Shown here: one piece after another, positions 47,570-59,613 of the stretch | How positions within the stretch are numbered: position 1 is the first letter of the stretch | Layout of the letters: each line of letters starts with the position of its first letter | Origin: Scytalidium lignicola | Lineage: Eukaryota > Ascomycota > Leotiomycetes | Direction: 5' to 3' | Assembly: GCA_002812745.2 (NCBI GenBank) | Contig: NCSJ02000111.1 | Coordinates: 62,001-126,000, forward strand | Length of the DNA stretch: 64,000 bases | The notes under the pieces: model-generated | The model's input: the letters and a program-made list of their open reading frames with translations, nothing else | What the model was told of the DNA's origin: nothing | Databases searched by the model: none | Program-made: the position numbers and the translations under genes

Positions 47570-47616
47570 CTCTCTCTCTCTCTCTCTCACTCTCTCACTC
47601 TCTCGCTCTCTATCTC
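47570..47616. repeat. (CT)n microsatellite
   Basis: Pyrimidine dinucleotide run broken by A and G, 210-255 bp upstream of the permease ATG; possible 5' leader or core promoter pyrimidine tract. Confidence 0.8.
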
Positions 47617-47824
47617 TTGTCGACCCTCCTGTTACTGCCAGTCAGTGAGTTGAGTGTAATACTGGTAATCGCCTCCCCCCTCGTCGCAAGCTTTCCTTGC
47701 CATAGAGACTCTTCAGAGACTCCTCAACAAACACTTCCTCTTCTCGGTGGCCAATGCAGCAAATCGAGACCAACACTCTAGAACTCGCGCACAATAGTGT
47801 TATCGTCCATTTCCCCTCTCGAAA

Positions 47825-49633
47825 ATGGCGTTAGATTATGAAAAATCCGGTCAACAATCCCCAAATGCGGATGCCACAGGCGCCGACATCGACTCTGAGA
47901 AGGGCTGGAGGTCGCGATTCGGTGGCAGCGATGTTAAGATTGGCGGCAGGATTGCCCCTGTCTTGCCGCATCTGAGTGCCTACGACTTCAGCAGCGATGA
48001 AGCCAGTTCTGATATCCTCGGGAAGCAAATCGAGTTAGAAGCCGATAATGCCATCAAGTATAGGACTTGCAGTTGGCCAAAGGTAGGCAATCTCTCAGAT
48101 GATGTCCGTTGACAAGAGTTTTATGGCTGCGCCAATTCCATCGGCCCGCGCCCTCTGCCAATGGAGTTCTGCATCGACAAGAGAGCTTGATGCTAACAAG
48201 CTTTCGTCTAGACTGCTGCCCTGCTCTTTTCGGAGTATATATGCTTGGCAATAATGTCATTCCCGTACTCATACTCGGTCCTTGGGCTTGTACCTGGTCT
48301 CATCCTCACGGTGGTTGTAGCTGCACTGGTCTTGTACACATCTCTTGTCTTATGGTAAACAGCTCCGTGGATTGTTGACAACATTTAATTCAGGTGCTAA
48401 TTGAGGGAAACAGGGAATTTTGCCTCAGACACCCGGAAGTGAGAGACGTGTGTGATATTGGACAGATGCTCTTCTGGGGCAAGCAGTGGGCATGGTATGC
48501 TACGGCAGTCATGTTTGTCCTAAATAACACCTTCATCCAGGTATGCACGCGCTCCCATCACCATTCTCGGGCCCGTGACTCCTAGTAATCTAATCATCTT
48601 TGATTAGGGGCTACATGTTCTTGTCAGTGCGAAATACCTAAACACGATCACCAACCACAGCCAATGCACGGTAGTTTTTGCCGTCATCGCAACCATCATC
48701 TGTTGGCTCTGCTCGCTTCCTAGAACATTTAGCATGCTTTCGAAGCTTGGTACAGGATCGGCATTCTTCACGTTCATTTCAGTCCTGTTGGCGGCAATAT
48801 TCGCGGGTATCGAGCAGCATCCAGCGGGCTACAATCCCGATCCTAACTTTGTGGATCCCGTGACTGGAATCCACGGAGGTGAACCAATAGTTACCGCATT
48901 TCCTGTTAAGGGAACTACCTTCGTGGCAGGAATGAATGCTTTCTTGAACATAAGCTATACATTCATCGGTCAAATAACGCTCCCTAGCTTCATAGCTGAA
49001 ATGAAGAATCCACGAGACTTTCCCAAGGCACTCTGGGCCGTTACTATTGCGGAAGTCATTGTGTTTAGCTGCGTTGGAGGTGTCGTCTACGGCTACACTG
49101 GAAACCAGTACAACACATCTCCTGCATTCGGTTCTCTTGGTAACGTCACGTTCAAGAAGGTGTCGTTTTCATTTATGATCCCGACTCTGATCTTCCTTGG
49201 CGTGCTTTATGCTTCTGTTTCTGCTCGATTCATCTTCTTCCGTTTGTTTGAGGGATCGAGGCATAAGAGCAGCCATACCGTGAAAGGTTGGACCGTCTGG
49301 GCCGCAATACTCCTCGCCACATGGATCGGAGCCTTCATAATTGCCGAAGTTATTCCTTTCTTCTCAGATCTGCTATCCTTGATGTCGTCGCTATTTGACT
49401 CCTTTTTTGGATTCATCTTTTGGGGCGTCGCCTATATTCGGATGCGAAGAGTCGATGGCGGGAGCGATTGGCTGAGAAATATGTCGTTATATGGATATTG
49501 CATGCTGGCACTGAACATCATTATTATTATGATTGGAATTTTCTTCCTTGGTGTCGGCACATATGCCAGTGTGCAGAGTATTATTGATAGCACCATAGGG
49601 AGTGTCTTCACTTGTGCTACTAATGGTCTTTAG
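47825..49633 (+). CDS. Amino-acid permease, AAAP (Aa_trans) family
   Basis: Four exons: 47825-48082, 48212-48354, 48414-48540 and 48608-49633; 517 aa. An acidic cytosolic N-terminus of about 80 residues precedes about eleven hydrophobic segments. Signature stretches: CSWPKTAALLFSEYICLAIM and FPYSYSVLGLVPGLILTVVV (first two helices, where substrate-coupled Na+/H+ sites lie in the family), FCLRHPEVRDVCDIGQMLFW, ISYTFIGQITLPSFIAEMKN and PRDFPKALWAVTIAEV. This matches fungal neutral amino-acid permeases of the Neurospora MTR type, proton-coupled importers in the plasma membrane or vacuole. Exact substrate unknown. All splice sites are GT-AG and keep frame. The promoter region is unusually long and repeat-rich. 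Confidence 0.9.
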
Positions 49634-50714
49634 GTATCTTGTTACTTCGCCTCTGTTATCTTCGTGGTTTTTTGTATCTTGATTAGTATGCCGAGAGACT
49701 AGATGGTAGATCTTCTATACTAGATAGTCTTTTTGTATAAGAAGAAAGACGGCGATGATAGCCGATACTAGATTGGATGGGATATACATTGATATTGTGA
49801 AACCTCAAAAAGCAGCTCCACAAATACTGGATTTTCGCTTCAATGTGTCATAACTAGAAATCTGTTGCTAATCCTTCAAAGGCCGCAATCTCTAGGATGG
49901 CAGGTCTTATTTGAGTGCGAATGCATATATTGTATTAGTCAATCTTCGATATAATGATGCCTTGTTTCTAACTTGGCTCCAAATGTATAGACATAACCGT
50001 TCCCCAAATATAGCAGTTCTCTTAGCTGAGTTGCTTAGTCAATTAAACAATCGTGATTACCAGGTCTTCTTTTCTTCGACCAGCCTCGAACCTCGTCTTG
50101 GTAATTGCTTGTTCGGATTTAGATTTAAAATCCTGCTCATCAATACTACTATTTTTGTGGTTTCTAAAGTAGAGAACGTCAAAATAAGAGACCCCTTGGA
50201 GATACTCACAACCAAGCCCCGCAACATTATGTCATTGGAGGCAACCGCCGCATGGACGAAATAACTTAATCGCCTTATGTATTAGTAACCGCGAGGCTTA
50301 TTTGCATCCTAACCGTTTTGGGCAACATAACCCGCCAAGCCGCTTTACTGAAGCGCCAAAATCACTTGGATTATGGCAACCCATAACGAAGTAACCTCAT
50401 GTCGTACTTAAGGCGCGATTTATAATCACGATGCAATTGACTAAGAAACTGAGTCCAGATCGTGACCGGTTCTGGGTTTGAGTCCATAAGCTTATTATTA
50501 TTGGTTTTCTTGAAGCTGCTAGAGAAGTCATCACAAGGAGACTAGTATATATATATATATATTTCCCCTAAAACATGTGGTACAAGTATGCGTAGAAACG
50601 AGTCATTTTCTTCTCATTTATCATTACTTTTCCCCTACCGACCTTTGACTTAAAGCCATTTAATCATCAATCGTAATAATTAACATCACACCACTCACAA
50701 AACAAAGCCCCAAA
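49634..50714. other. Intergenic, no gene seen
   Basis: 1.1 kb, AT-rich. Contains a (TA)n tract at 50545-50563 and a weak inverted pair (AATCGCCTTA near 50270 and TAAGGCGCGATT near 50410) bracketing about 150 bp, possibly a decayed small element. The ORF at 49911-50264 begins at TTG and has no domain-like sequence. Confidence 0.4.
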
Positions 50715-51618
50715 ATGAGTAACCCCGCGATTGAGAGATACGGCTGGACAGCTGTGCCTCGCAAAGTCGATACGCTTCTCTCACAATCCCAGACTGCGCC
50801 AAAGCCATCAAAACCAATCTCTGCATCTACCATTGAGCTTCCAAGTTCGAAGATTGCCAAAGCAGTTCATCAGTATGCTAAGGACAAACTACCAGTTGAG
50901 ACATTCAACCATAGCATGAGAGTCTACTATTATGGTAAGTCCTCTATCCTACCCCCATATATCAAATTCCACAAGGCCTAGTAAATAAGTGTGTAAGGAG
51001 AGAGACCATATATTAACACGAGATGTCAATTTTTTAGGACAAGCAATCCTCACACACGCCTTCCCATCCTGGTCAACTCCATCCTTCAACGAGACCTACT
51101 ATCTCTCCTGTCTTCTACACGACATCGGTACTACGGATGAGAATCTTAATAAAACACTAATGTCCTTCGAATTCTATGGTGGATTAATAGTTCTGGATCT
51201 CCTGAAGAAGGAAGGTGCTCCGAGTGAACAAGCAGAGAATGTGGCTGAGGCAGTGATCCGGCACCAGGATCTTGGAGATGAAGGTACTATAACTAGAATC
51301 GGGGCTTTGTTGCAGCTGGCAACTATATTTGGTGCGTATTTCCTTGTCCCTAGAATATTTCCGACGAAAGATAGACAAAACCTGTGACTGATCTCCTTTT
51401 CTTGTACAGACAATATGGGAGGCCAGCCCCAGCTAGTGCATAAAGAGACGATCGAGGACGTCGTAAAGAACTATCCCAGGAAGAAGTGGAGCCATTGCTT
51501 TGCAAGAACAATCAGAAAGGAAAACGGACTGAAACCGTGGGCGCATACAACCGCCTTGGGCGAGAAGGCGTTTCCAGAAGGGGTGGAGGGTAATAAGTTG
51601 ATGGAACCTTATGAGTGA
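50715..51618 (+). CDS. Cyanamide hydratase-like HD-domain protein
   Basis: Three exons: 50715-50934, 51038-51331 and 51410-51618; 240 aa. HD-superfamily metalloenzyme. Visible: FNHSMRVYYYGQAIL (first His of the HD site), YYLSCLLHDIGTTDENLN (the HD dyad), SFEFYGGLIVLDLL, AEAVIRHQDLGDEGTITRIG (another His of the site) and LQLATIFDNMGG. Length and motif order match fungal cyanamide hydratase, which converts cyanamide to urea, and the yeast DDI2/DDI3 proteins. Which reaction this copy performs cannot be told from sequence. Cytosolic: no signal peptide. It converges on the LIM gene with 374 bp between stops. Confidence 0.9.
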
Positions 51619-51992
51619 AGGATAGCACGTACTTAATCCGGAGTTATCATCTCAATATTACTATCATAATTACAAGATCACGAACCTTTCTGCACATTAG
51701 GTCAAATGGTTCAAAAGTGTTTATTTAGCACGCTCTGGATCTTAATTACAAAAATGCAAAATGATGTTGACAATATCTAACTCCTGAAACAGCTCTGGCC
51801 CCAACGCTCTGAAATGCTTGAATATCTAACACAATGCGAAAATACAAAGGAGATGTGAACGATGGACATAATCTCGGACTCTCATACTTCTCGTGAGGTA
51901 TATCAGCAAGGATATCACTCACAAAGAACGAATGAACGGACTGAAAACAGCGCAACCAAGAAAAGAATACATCTTCAACAATAAAAACCCCT

Positions 51993-54674
51993 TTAGGCCT
52001 TTAACTCTCTCTCCATACATCCGGTACAAAGAACAATGGTCTCTCCATTTACAGTCTTTGGGAAGATCTGGCAATCATCAAAGCCACCATTGCAGGAAAA
52101 GCATCGGAAGCATGCATCGTGCCATTCACCTCCCAAGGCCTGTACATATTGGCCAATTACCGGTTGCCGACACTTCTTGCATTTTGGAGCTCTCCTCTCC
52201 GTACGTTTTGTCTGACAGCCTAAGCACCAAGCATAGCCGTCTTTCTCGATATGTGTCATTCCCTGCTCGAACGGATCACCACATTCGGCACAGAAGAAGT
52301 GGCCGTAGTGCCAATGCTCACCCAGTGCAACAACATGCTCTCCAATTATGGGAGTCGTGCAGTGCTTGCAGCGGGGTGCAAAATTCTCATGCCAATCCAG
52401 ATGACAATAGAAACGCAATCTCTCATCTCCATCATCTTCTATAGTTTGTCCTTCAATCTCTTCAACCTGTTCTCCTTGATGTCGACGTTGAATGCGATCG
52501 AGTCTTTCTGCACGCTTTGAAGGTGGTTCAGGGCTGATCTCAAGAGCCTCAAGAGCAGTCCCGCAAGTGTAGCAAACAAAGCATTCTGGATGAAATCGTT
52601 CAGCTACTCCACGAAGCGATACCACGCGCCCCTCAATAGGCAACTGGCACTGATGGCAAGTTGCCGTTGCTCTACTACCAACTACTGGCGACCAATGGGG
52701 TTTTGAGAGGCTACCTGAGGCGCTATGGCGCGGTAATGGTCGAGAGGATGCTTTTCTGGGGTCCGGAAGCGGCCGTTTTGAAGGGCTTGGACTGGGACTC
52801 GGGCTAGGTGCGTTGATACTAATGCTGGGAGTACCGGGAGCTGAAACCAAAATACTAGGTGTATCAGGGAGATTAATAGTTGGGGTACTCGTTAAATCAT
52901 GCAGGTTGATGGCTGGAACTGACACTGATGCTGGTTTTGTTGTTGAGCCAGGCAAATTGATTATTGGAATAGACTTTGACGGTGTTGTGTTTTTTGACTG
53001 AAGCAAGTTAATCGTCGGAACAGACTTTGACAATACTTTAGTTACTTGGGTCGGTGATGGATCAGGTGTACGAATGGTCGGGACAGGGGATGAGACAGTC
53101 TCTGTACTCGAGCGACTAGACAACACTTTCGTCTCTTCGCGGATCGGGCGTCGATCGAATGGTGATCGCCTACGCGCTTCTGGCTTCACATCAGCCTCTT
53201 TCGGCTTCCAATTCGAATCAAAGCTTACAATAGGGCGGCCAGGTTTGTTACTGACCACCGTAGGTGTTGGTAGCTTAGGGCTACGATCTTTCAGACGCAT
53301 GCTAGTAGCTTGCCGTATCTCCTCACTCCTAATCTCTACCCCATCTCTCAGTGGTGTTTCTGGAATTTCCTGTTCAGGCGATTTTGGTGGTGGATTGGAG
53401 ATGTATGCTGGATTCCTTGATTGCGAGGGCGGGTTGAGGTGGATCTCAGATATTGAGTGCCTCTTTGAGGGTTCCATTAGGGTAGGTTTGGACACTGAAC
53501 TTGTATCATGTGCGAATTGAACTCGATTCAAAGGATTTCGTGGTTTGAGCCGTAAAGGGGCTGGTGCATCCTCTGAAACCAAGCCAGGTTTTTTATTTTC
53601 GACATCAAATTGCTGAGGTTCTTCCCAAATTTGCTCGCCTGTGAAGACACTACTGATCTCACCGCTTATATTTCGTCTGCCGCTTCTTCGTCGTAAGCTT
53701 CCGCTTGTCTGCTGACTGATACTTGACATTGACCCATAGGACTTGCGTTTGTCCGGAGATGATAATTGGTCTGTAACGGTGTCTGTTGATTCCACGATAT
53801 GGTCGTTGGGGTCATTTGGAAGCAATCGAGTGGTACTATATTCACTGGAAACCCGACTTCTTTGTGAGTTCATTCCTCCGCTACTGCTAGAGCCACCTGA
53901 AACTGACCGTGGGGTAATATCTCGTGCTAAGCCAGTAGTCAGGCCAATCCCGCCATGACGTCCAACGCTTTGGGTTCTAGCATGAGCATAACTGTTCTTG
54001 CGCAGATGTTCCTTATATCGATATGGTGCATCTGGTATGATTGATTCTGGATTCTGGTGCTGCCAAACTAATTCGGATGCTTCTTCTTGAGCAGCCGCAT
54101 GAATACGCATCTCGTCATCTGTTTCTTTCTTCAGGTCAAGATCCTCCATAGCATCTCTCAGCGAGATAGCCTCCTCTTTCTCCATCCATCGCTGTCCTCG
54201 CTCGATATATGTAGCACTAGGAACGACTTCAGATGGCTTGAGAAGCCTTTTAGGTTCATCGGGACTTGAAAGTGGTTGTTGAACGAGAGGTCTACCAACT
54301 CTTGACGAAACGGAGGAGTAATTAGATAGAGCAGATCGAGCTCTCCTATGGGACATTCCGCTAGAGGGACGCGGTAGAGATTCATCGACCGAGGGGTCTA
54401 CGGATGCTGGTTCGCTGTCTTGACGCGCTGTTGGGATATCCTTCCATGATTGCCGCCTGTACGAAACTGGAGGAGGCCGCGCACCACTTGGGCGGGTGAC
54501 ACGGTTGTTTCTGAGGCCTGCTAGGTATTCAGCTGGTATCAATCAGCATTCTTTCCTCGCCGCACAGTATCGTCAAACTATACTTCACTCACCAAATTGC
54601 TCATTTGACATGTACGACGGACCAGGAGAGGTCACTTTATGACTTCGATCCTTTGACTTTGCCCGTTTCAACAT
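51993..54674 (-). CDS. Triple-LIM, paxillin-like protein
   Basis: Two exons, 54674-54593 and 54532-51993; 873 aa. The start MLKRAKSKDRSHKV is joined through EQF-A to EYLAGLRNNR. The first 650 residues are disordered, Ser/Pro/Arg-rich, with repeated short motifs (SKSVPTINLLQSK, SKSIPIINLPGS, SVSVPAINLHDL, about 515-580). Three LIM zinc domains occupy the C-terminus: about 653-741 (CHQC...FHPECFVCYTCG, with a long charged insert before YCHLDWHENF), 749-800 (CKHC...WHYGHFFCAECG) and 812-866 (CKKC...WHDACFRCFSC). Fungal paxillin-like proteins act at the cell cortex, septum and hyphal tip in Rho/actin signalling; that role here is inference. A downstream ATG (MSNEQF) is an alternative start. Confidence 0.88.
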
Positions 54675-55905
54675 CGTGAGCTTGTTGCTTCGTCTTGCCT
54701 CCTGGAGATTTGTTTCCCTGTTCCGTTTGCGGAGCGGTCGATTGGATTGGTTGATCCTCAATTATCTTTCTCTTTCTATTCNTTTTTTGTTGTTATTTAT
54801 ANTTTTTTTTATGCCGGCCTCGACCCGACAACTTCTCTCCCTAGCCCCTATGAATGTGAAATCTGGATGAGTGGTAGGTGTGATGTCAAATGCATGCGAG
54901 TTGAGTAGCGGTGGTCGGATGTTTGTCAATGACGCCAGAAGGTTAAGTCAGCAATCAGGTACATAAATGCCGTCCCCAAGAAATAAATAAGCTCTGGAGA
55001 AAAACAATAGCAACCCCGTTAACCAACAGGTGCACGAAGTTAGGCCAATTAAAAATACAACAGAGAATGACTCAGAGCAGGAGAGAGTGTCCTGGCTGGT
55101 CCAGGATAATAATAACTGTAAAGGATGTGCTTGCGACGTTGCTGGTGAGGTGCTGGTTATTATGTGGGGCTCGACGAGGTTGGGCAAATAACGAGTGGTT
55201 GTCACAGCAACACATAGCAGAGCTAGCAACGTCTTCGCTCCTGCTTGGAACTGCCTGTTCAAGACCTCCCACGTCAGGTGCCGCTCTATCACGTGAGTTT
55301 AACCTCGGTAACTCCTTCGTAAGACCGAAGTGCTGGCTTCTCTCATAACACACATGGGTACGGTACTTCCCTCGCCGCCATAATTATTACGCAGAAAAGG
55401 TACTGGCACACGTACAGTACAGACGTAACGCCTGGAAATCCTCTGACGTTCCACGGGCTTGGGCTAACTCTTTGCTGGCGCGCTAGGATCGCTGCCGTCG
55501 CCCCGACGCTCTACAGCAGCTACCGTTGTACCGGTAGTGTACTTTCGTACAAGTACAGTCGATCAACCGCTCTTCTCCTTCTTCTCCTTCTCCTCCTCCT
55601 CCTCCTCATGTGTACTGTAGGATGACTGGTGCTGTCCGTAGCTGTTCATTGCCCCATTATTTTGAGCTTTGTCGCTTTGAACGAACGCTCCCCCCTTTAA
55701 CCTGTACTCGGCTCCCGGCACACACTACGGTAGCCGACCTCGAAGTTTGTGGAGATCTTACTCCGAAAAAATCTGGACTTCTGACAACTTACCGCCGCGG
55801 CGCGCAGTCTCCCTCTTTTGCAGGTTGCGGTGGAGGGGTAATTAAGTAATGAAATCTCCTATGCAGCTTAGAGGCCTTCTCTAAGCCCAATCCACCGCTG
55901 CCAAA
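54675..55905. promoter_or_regulatory. Divergent LIM / MFS intergenic region
   Basis: 1.2 kb with GTACAGTAC at 55412-55420, GTACTTTCGTAC near 55535-55552 and a CT-rich microsatellite at about 55570-55608. N bases at 54782 and 54802 flank T runs. No gene seen; several ORFs overlap without similarity. Confidence 0.45.
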
Positions 55906-56148
55906 ATGGCTGGCAGTTCTGAGGTGGATCCACATGTACAAAATATATCTCCTAGGCCCCGCCCTCCATATACCCCAGATCCAGTGAGTCAATCCTCCAT
56001 CCTTCTCCCATTTCTCTTGATGTTGGTCTTCGTCTTGTATCTTAATTCTGCTTGTGCAAGCCCGTGCAATCCTCCTTGGTGTGAAGCAAGTTTCTTTCCC
56101 TCGTAGCTGTCAGTGTGGCTTGTTTGTGAGACGCCCCTGCTTCTGGAC
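55906..56148 (+). other. Possible upstream exon and leader intron of the MFS gene
   Basis: ATG at 55906 opens 26 codons rich in Pro and Arg ending PPYTPDP, then GTGAGT at 55984. The acceptor CTCGTAG at 56106 would continue in frame through 14 codons to the ATG at 56149. Either the protein has 40 extra residues or this is a leader exon with a short upstream ORF. Confidence 0.5.
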
Positions 56149-57850
56149 ATGGAGGATGTTGAGAAGGCATACAAAGCGGAGGGTATAAGTCTAAAGAGAG
56201 ATGCAGACGAGGTGGGTGACCTTCAGTCGAGTAATGCATCTGAAGAGAAGGACTCGTTAGGGGAGGAAGAAGTGGTGCAGACCACGCCAACAGGCACTCC
56301 TGTAGATGAACCACCAGATGGAGAATATGGCTGGGTCTGTGTTGCTTCTGTGTTCTTTATCAATCTGAGTACCTGGGGTCTGAATAGTGTGAGTTCCGCC
56401 TGCTGTAATCGAATTGCTATAGCTGTGGCTCTTCAATGCGTGTGACTGGCTTCGAACTGACCAAATTCAGTCCTATGGAGTATTTCTTGCGCATTACCTG
56501 TCCAACAATACATTTCCTGGCGCAACAGCCCTGGACTATGCCTTTGTGGGAGGATTGTCCATAGCTGTAGCCCTCGCCGTATCGCCAATATCAACGTTAT
56601 GTACACGTGCTTTTGGGACACATGTGACGCTTTTTACCGGCATAATCTTCGAGACTGGAGCTCTCCTGGGAGCCTCATGGGCCAAGACCATTGCTCATTT
56701 ATTTGTAACACAGGGTATGCTCTTTGGTATCGGTATGGGCTTCTTATTTGTTGGTAGCGTGGGGATTGTGCCTCAGTGGTTTACCAAGCGTCGGTCCTTT
56801 GCAAACAGCTTGGGTACTGCTGGGTCAGGTACGCTGGACCAAAACCAAACAAATGTGGACCAATTGCTAACTCTCTTAGGACTCGGTGGACTGATGTATT
56901 CATTAGCAACCAATGCCATGATCCAGTCTATTGGCTTAGCATGGGCTTTTAGGGTCCTTGCTATTCTAGCATTCGCTGTGAATGGAATTGCTACTATCCT
57001 TGTTCGTGATAGAAACAAACAGGTTGGTGCAATCCATTTGCCATTTGACGTTCGCCTATTTAAACGTCCCGAATATCTTTTGGTCCTAGGCTGGGGCTTT
57101 TTCAGCATGTTGGGATATGTAGTGCTCCTCTTCTCCCTAGGAAACTATGCTACGAGCATTGGATTGTCCGCGAAGCAGGGTTCGACGATTGTTGCCTTGC
57201 TAAACCTTGGGCAGGTAAGTTTACTTCAATACCGAGTGCTAGGATTGCCATGCAAGCCGATTAACTAACATCTTTAGGGCCTTGGTCGTCCTTTAGTTGG
57301 ATTGTGCAGTGATGCTGCTGGGCGGATCAATCTAGCTGGATTCTGCACATTTCTTGCCGGATTATTCTGCCTCGTGGTCTGGATATTCGCCAAGAGTTAC
57401 GGCGTCTGCATCTTTTTCGCAATACTAGTTGGATCTGTAGCTGGCGTCTTTTGGTCAACAGTTGCGCCTGTTGTTACTGAGGTTGTTGGTTTGCAAGTGC
57501 TACCGTCCGCATTGTCCATCCTATGGGTTGTGTTAGCGGTGCCATGCACGTTTGCAGAACCAATCGGTCTTGAGTTAAGAGCTACAACTGGAGATAAATA
57601 CCTTCATTGCCAGATATTCACTGGCTGTATGTACCTAGGTGCTACTGTATGTCTTTGGTTCTTACGAGTCTGGAAGATGAATGATCTTGAAAAACAGGCC
57701 ATGGAGAGGCGTCGATTAGAGGAAACCACAAGGCAAGAAAGAATTGCTAGCTCTGAAGGACCTCACATGTCTAGAACTCGGAGTCAAACAGCAAGTGTAA
57801 GAAGCAAGGTGAGGGTGTTAAGGGGTTTATGGTCATGGCAGCGCGTGTAA
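56149..57850 (+). CDS. MFS monocarboxylate-type (MCH-like) transporter
   Basis: Four coding exons: 56149-56388, 56471-56828, 56880-57214 and 57278-57850; 501 aa from the ATG at 56149. An acidic cytosolic N-terminus leads into PPDGEYGWVCVASVFFINLS, the conserved start of the first helix in the MCT/SLC16-like family. Further helices: SYGVFLAHYLSNNTFPGATA, FGIGMGFLFVGSVGIVPQWF followed by TKRRSFANSLGTAGSG (the family's loop 4-5 arginine motif), GLGRPLVGLCSDAAGR. About twelve helices in total. Substrate unknown. An ORF at 55906-55983 ending at a GTGAGT donor, with an acceptor at 56106, could supply an alternative longer N-terminus or simply be a 5' leader exon with an intron. Confidence 0.87.
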
Positions 57851-58025
57851 TACCATCCGGTTATATATAAAACCATATAGTAATTTTACATACATCTTCA
57901 TTGCTCATAATGGGCATGGTATCCTGATAATTCCATCAAAAGACATCGCTAACTAACATGTAGAAATTGCCAAAACGCCGAGATGTGCAACTTCCCTAAA
58001 ATCATAAACATCCAATCGTTTCACA

Positions 58026-58928
58026 CTAAATTCCCAGAATAATCCGGCCTGCAAGACCTAACACAACTGCAGCCACCGCTTTAAATACTATTCTACCCAT
58101 CGGCCTCGGCGGGGCATTACTGGTTCCTGAAATAAAAAACCCCGTGTTCGTCGCAGAAGGGTCCGGCGCATTCCCAAATTGTGCACAGTTGGAACTCTGA
58201 ATATTGTAACAGCCTTCTGAATATAGACTGCTGCAGATACTCGTGGCGCTCGGAGTTGGCATTGCCACAGCAGTCGGCGCAACTGTAGTTCCTCTTCCCC
58301 CAGCGACGGAAATCGTTACGGCAAAGCCTCCTCCTACCAAGTCATTGGTGCAGGCCATGTAATTCGATTGACACACCTCGTATGCCGAGTTGCAGGCCGC
58401 ACTGTTGGCGTAGCTTGTTGGAATATATGGCCATGGAAAGAAGCTGTTCTGGACCAAGGAAAGAGATCCAGTCACCGTTGCGATCGCATTGCTGGGCGCC
58501 GAAGTAGTGGTACTTGTACTTGTACTTGCGCTTCCACTTCCTCCTCCACCTCCAAACCCAGTGAACCCTGGAGATGTTGAGACTCCTCCCGAGTTAGCTG
58601 TTGGAGCAGGTGTCGCGATTGTGCCTGTGCATGTTGCTCCTACTCTGCAGCAAGCTATGTGGTTCGCATTATCGATCGTACACACCGATCCAGCCGTACA
58701 ACAAGAGCCAGCAGCATTGGATGTAAATGTGGAACAGGAATTATAATTATTCGGGCAATTACCGCTGCGCTTCAAGAGTTCGTGTTCGACTGGCGTTAGG
58801 CTGTTATTGGATAAAAGGACAGTATCATCGTTGCTAGGTAGAAAGAATGAAGCAAAATCTGAAGGCGAAGTGGCTGATATTGGATGGATGAGGTATAGGA
58901 GCAAGAATGAAGCTATTGTACACCTCAT
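58026..58928 (-). CDS. Secreted, probably GPI-anchored Cys-rich protein
   Basis: Single exon, 300 aa from the ATG at 58928 (the open frame extends nine codons upstream from a TTG, which I rejected). A signal peptide is clear (MRCTIASFLLLYLIHPISA). A KR site at about residue 54-55 could be a Kex2 cleavage point. Then a Cys-rich segment (NCPNNYNSCSTF, GSCCTAGSVCTI, HIACCRVGATCTG), a Ser/Thr/Gly-rich linker, a second Cys-containing block (NSAACNSAYEVCQSNYMACT, SICSSLYSEGCYNIQ) and a hydrophobic C-terminus (AVAAVVLGLAGRIILGI) after small residues, as for a GPI signal. Likely a cell-wall or surface protein. No enzymatic domain is evident. Confidence 0.82.
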   Translation of the reverse strand: MRCTIASFLLLYLIHPISATSPSDFASFFLPSNDDTVLLSNNSLTPVEHELLKRSGNCPNNYNSCSTFTSNAAGSCCTAGSVCTIDNANHIACCRVGATCTGTIATPAPTANSGGVSTSPGFTGFGGGGGSGSASTSTSTTTSAPSNAIATVTGSLSLVQNSFFPWPYIPTSYANSAACNSAYEVCQSNYMACTNDLVGGGFAVTISVAGGRGTTVAPTAVAMPTPSATSICSSLYSEGCYNIQSSNCAQFGNAPDPSATNTGFFISGTSNAPPRPMGRIVFKAVAAVVLGLAGRIILGI

Positions 58929-59613
58929 CCTGCAATAGTAGACGTCCAGACCCAAGTCGGTGACAAATTGTCAATTAGTACGGGGATTTGCAGGAGTACC
59001 CCGCTGAAGTGGATAATCGAGTAAATAGAAGCCCCACGTAAATCTAGACGGCTTGTCTACCTATCGACCTAGGTGGTAATTGCGCTTTCAAGTAAAGGGG
59101 AGAGATATTATATTATAAGCATGTATGTACAATTATCGTACAAACTGTAACTTAAGCAAAATGTTGTGAGGTGGTATGGGGGGTGGATCCTCGAATGAGC
59201 ACATGCGGCCTTGTCCAGCTTCCGTGGCTGTCCCGTCACCAATAGCAACCGGCCTGAGGCTTCACAATTCCGGATCTGAACTTAGCTCCATATGCCATGA
59301 CGATCCATTACGAGGTGCACAAGATAGTATCACGGGATGTATAACTAAAGCTATTTTTAATTCTTTTAATTTTCCCTACTTAATCCCAGTTCCGTTATAT
59401 TAATTGAAATTGAAGAGCGATACAGGTCTCGAGCATTTTAAGTTGAAGAGAGCTTCCCATCACATCTCAAGTTGCCCGAATATCTGGCAAGTCCAGCTTG
59501 CCTTTAATGGTAATTACATAAGGCTGGAAGGAATGCTCTTAAGAGAAGACCCCTTGTTGCCTACCATCTCATAGGAATTAGACAACTGGCAGCTGAATGG
59601 GTGGATGAGTTAT
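58929..59613. other. Intergenic, no gene seen
   Basis: 685 bp between the secreted protein's start and the methyltransferase's stop. A GGGG/CCCC inverted pair near 58981-59007 could form a hairpin. Nothing else noted. Confidence 0.35.

Larger units (their letters stand above)
46085..47824. promoter_or_regulatory. Long permease upstream region with TACAGTAC tracts
   Basis: 1.74 kb without a credible gene. Holds a (CAAG)n tract at 46248-46275, GTACTGTAC-type motifs at 46400, 46596-46606 and 46645-46655, an 18-bp run at 47352-47369, and a CT-rich microsatellite at 47570-47616, probably in the permease leader. One N at 47507. The overlapping ORFs (for example 47175-47648) owe their length to composition. 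Confidence 0.5.

Noticed and set aside
49911..50264. 117-codon ORF after the permease
   Set aside because: Begins with TTG in AT-rich spacer and shows no recognisable domain.
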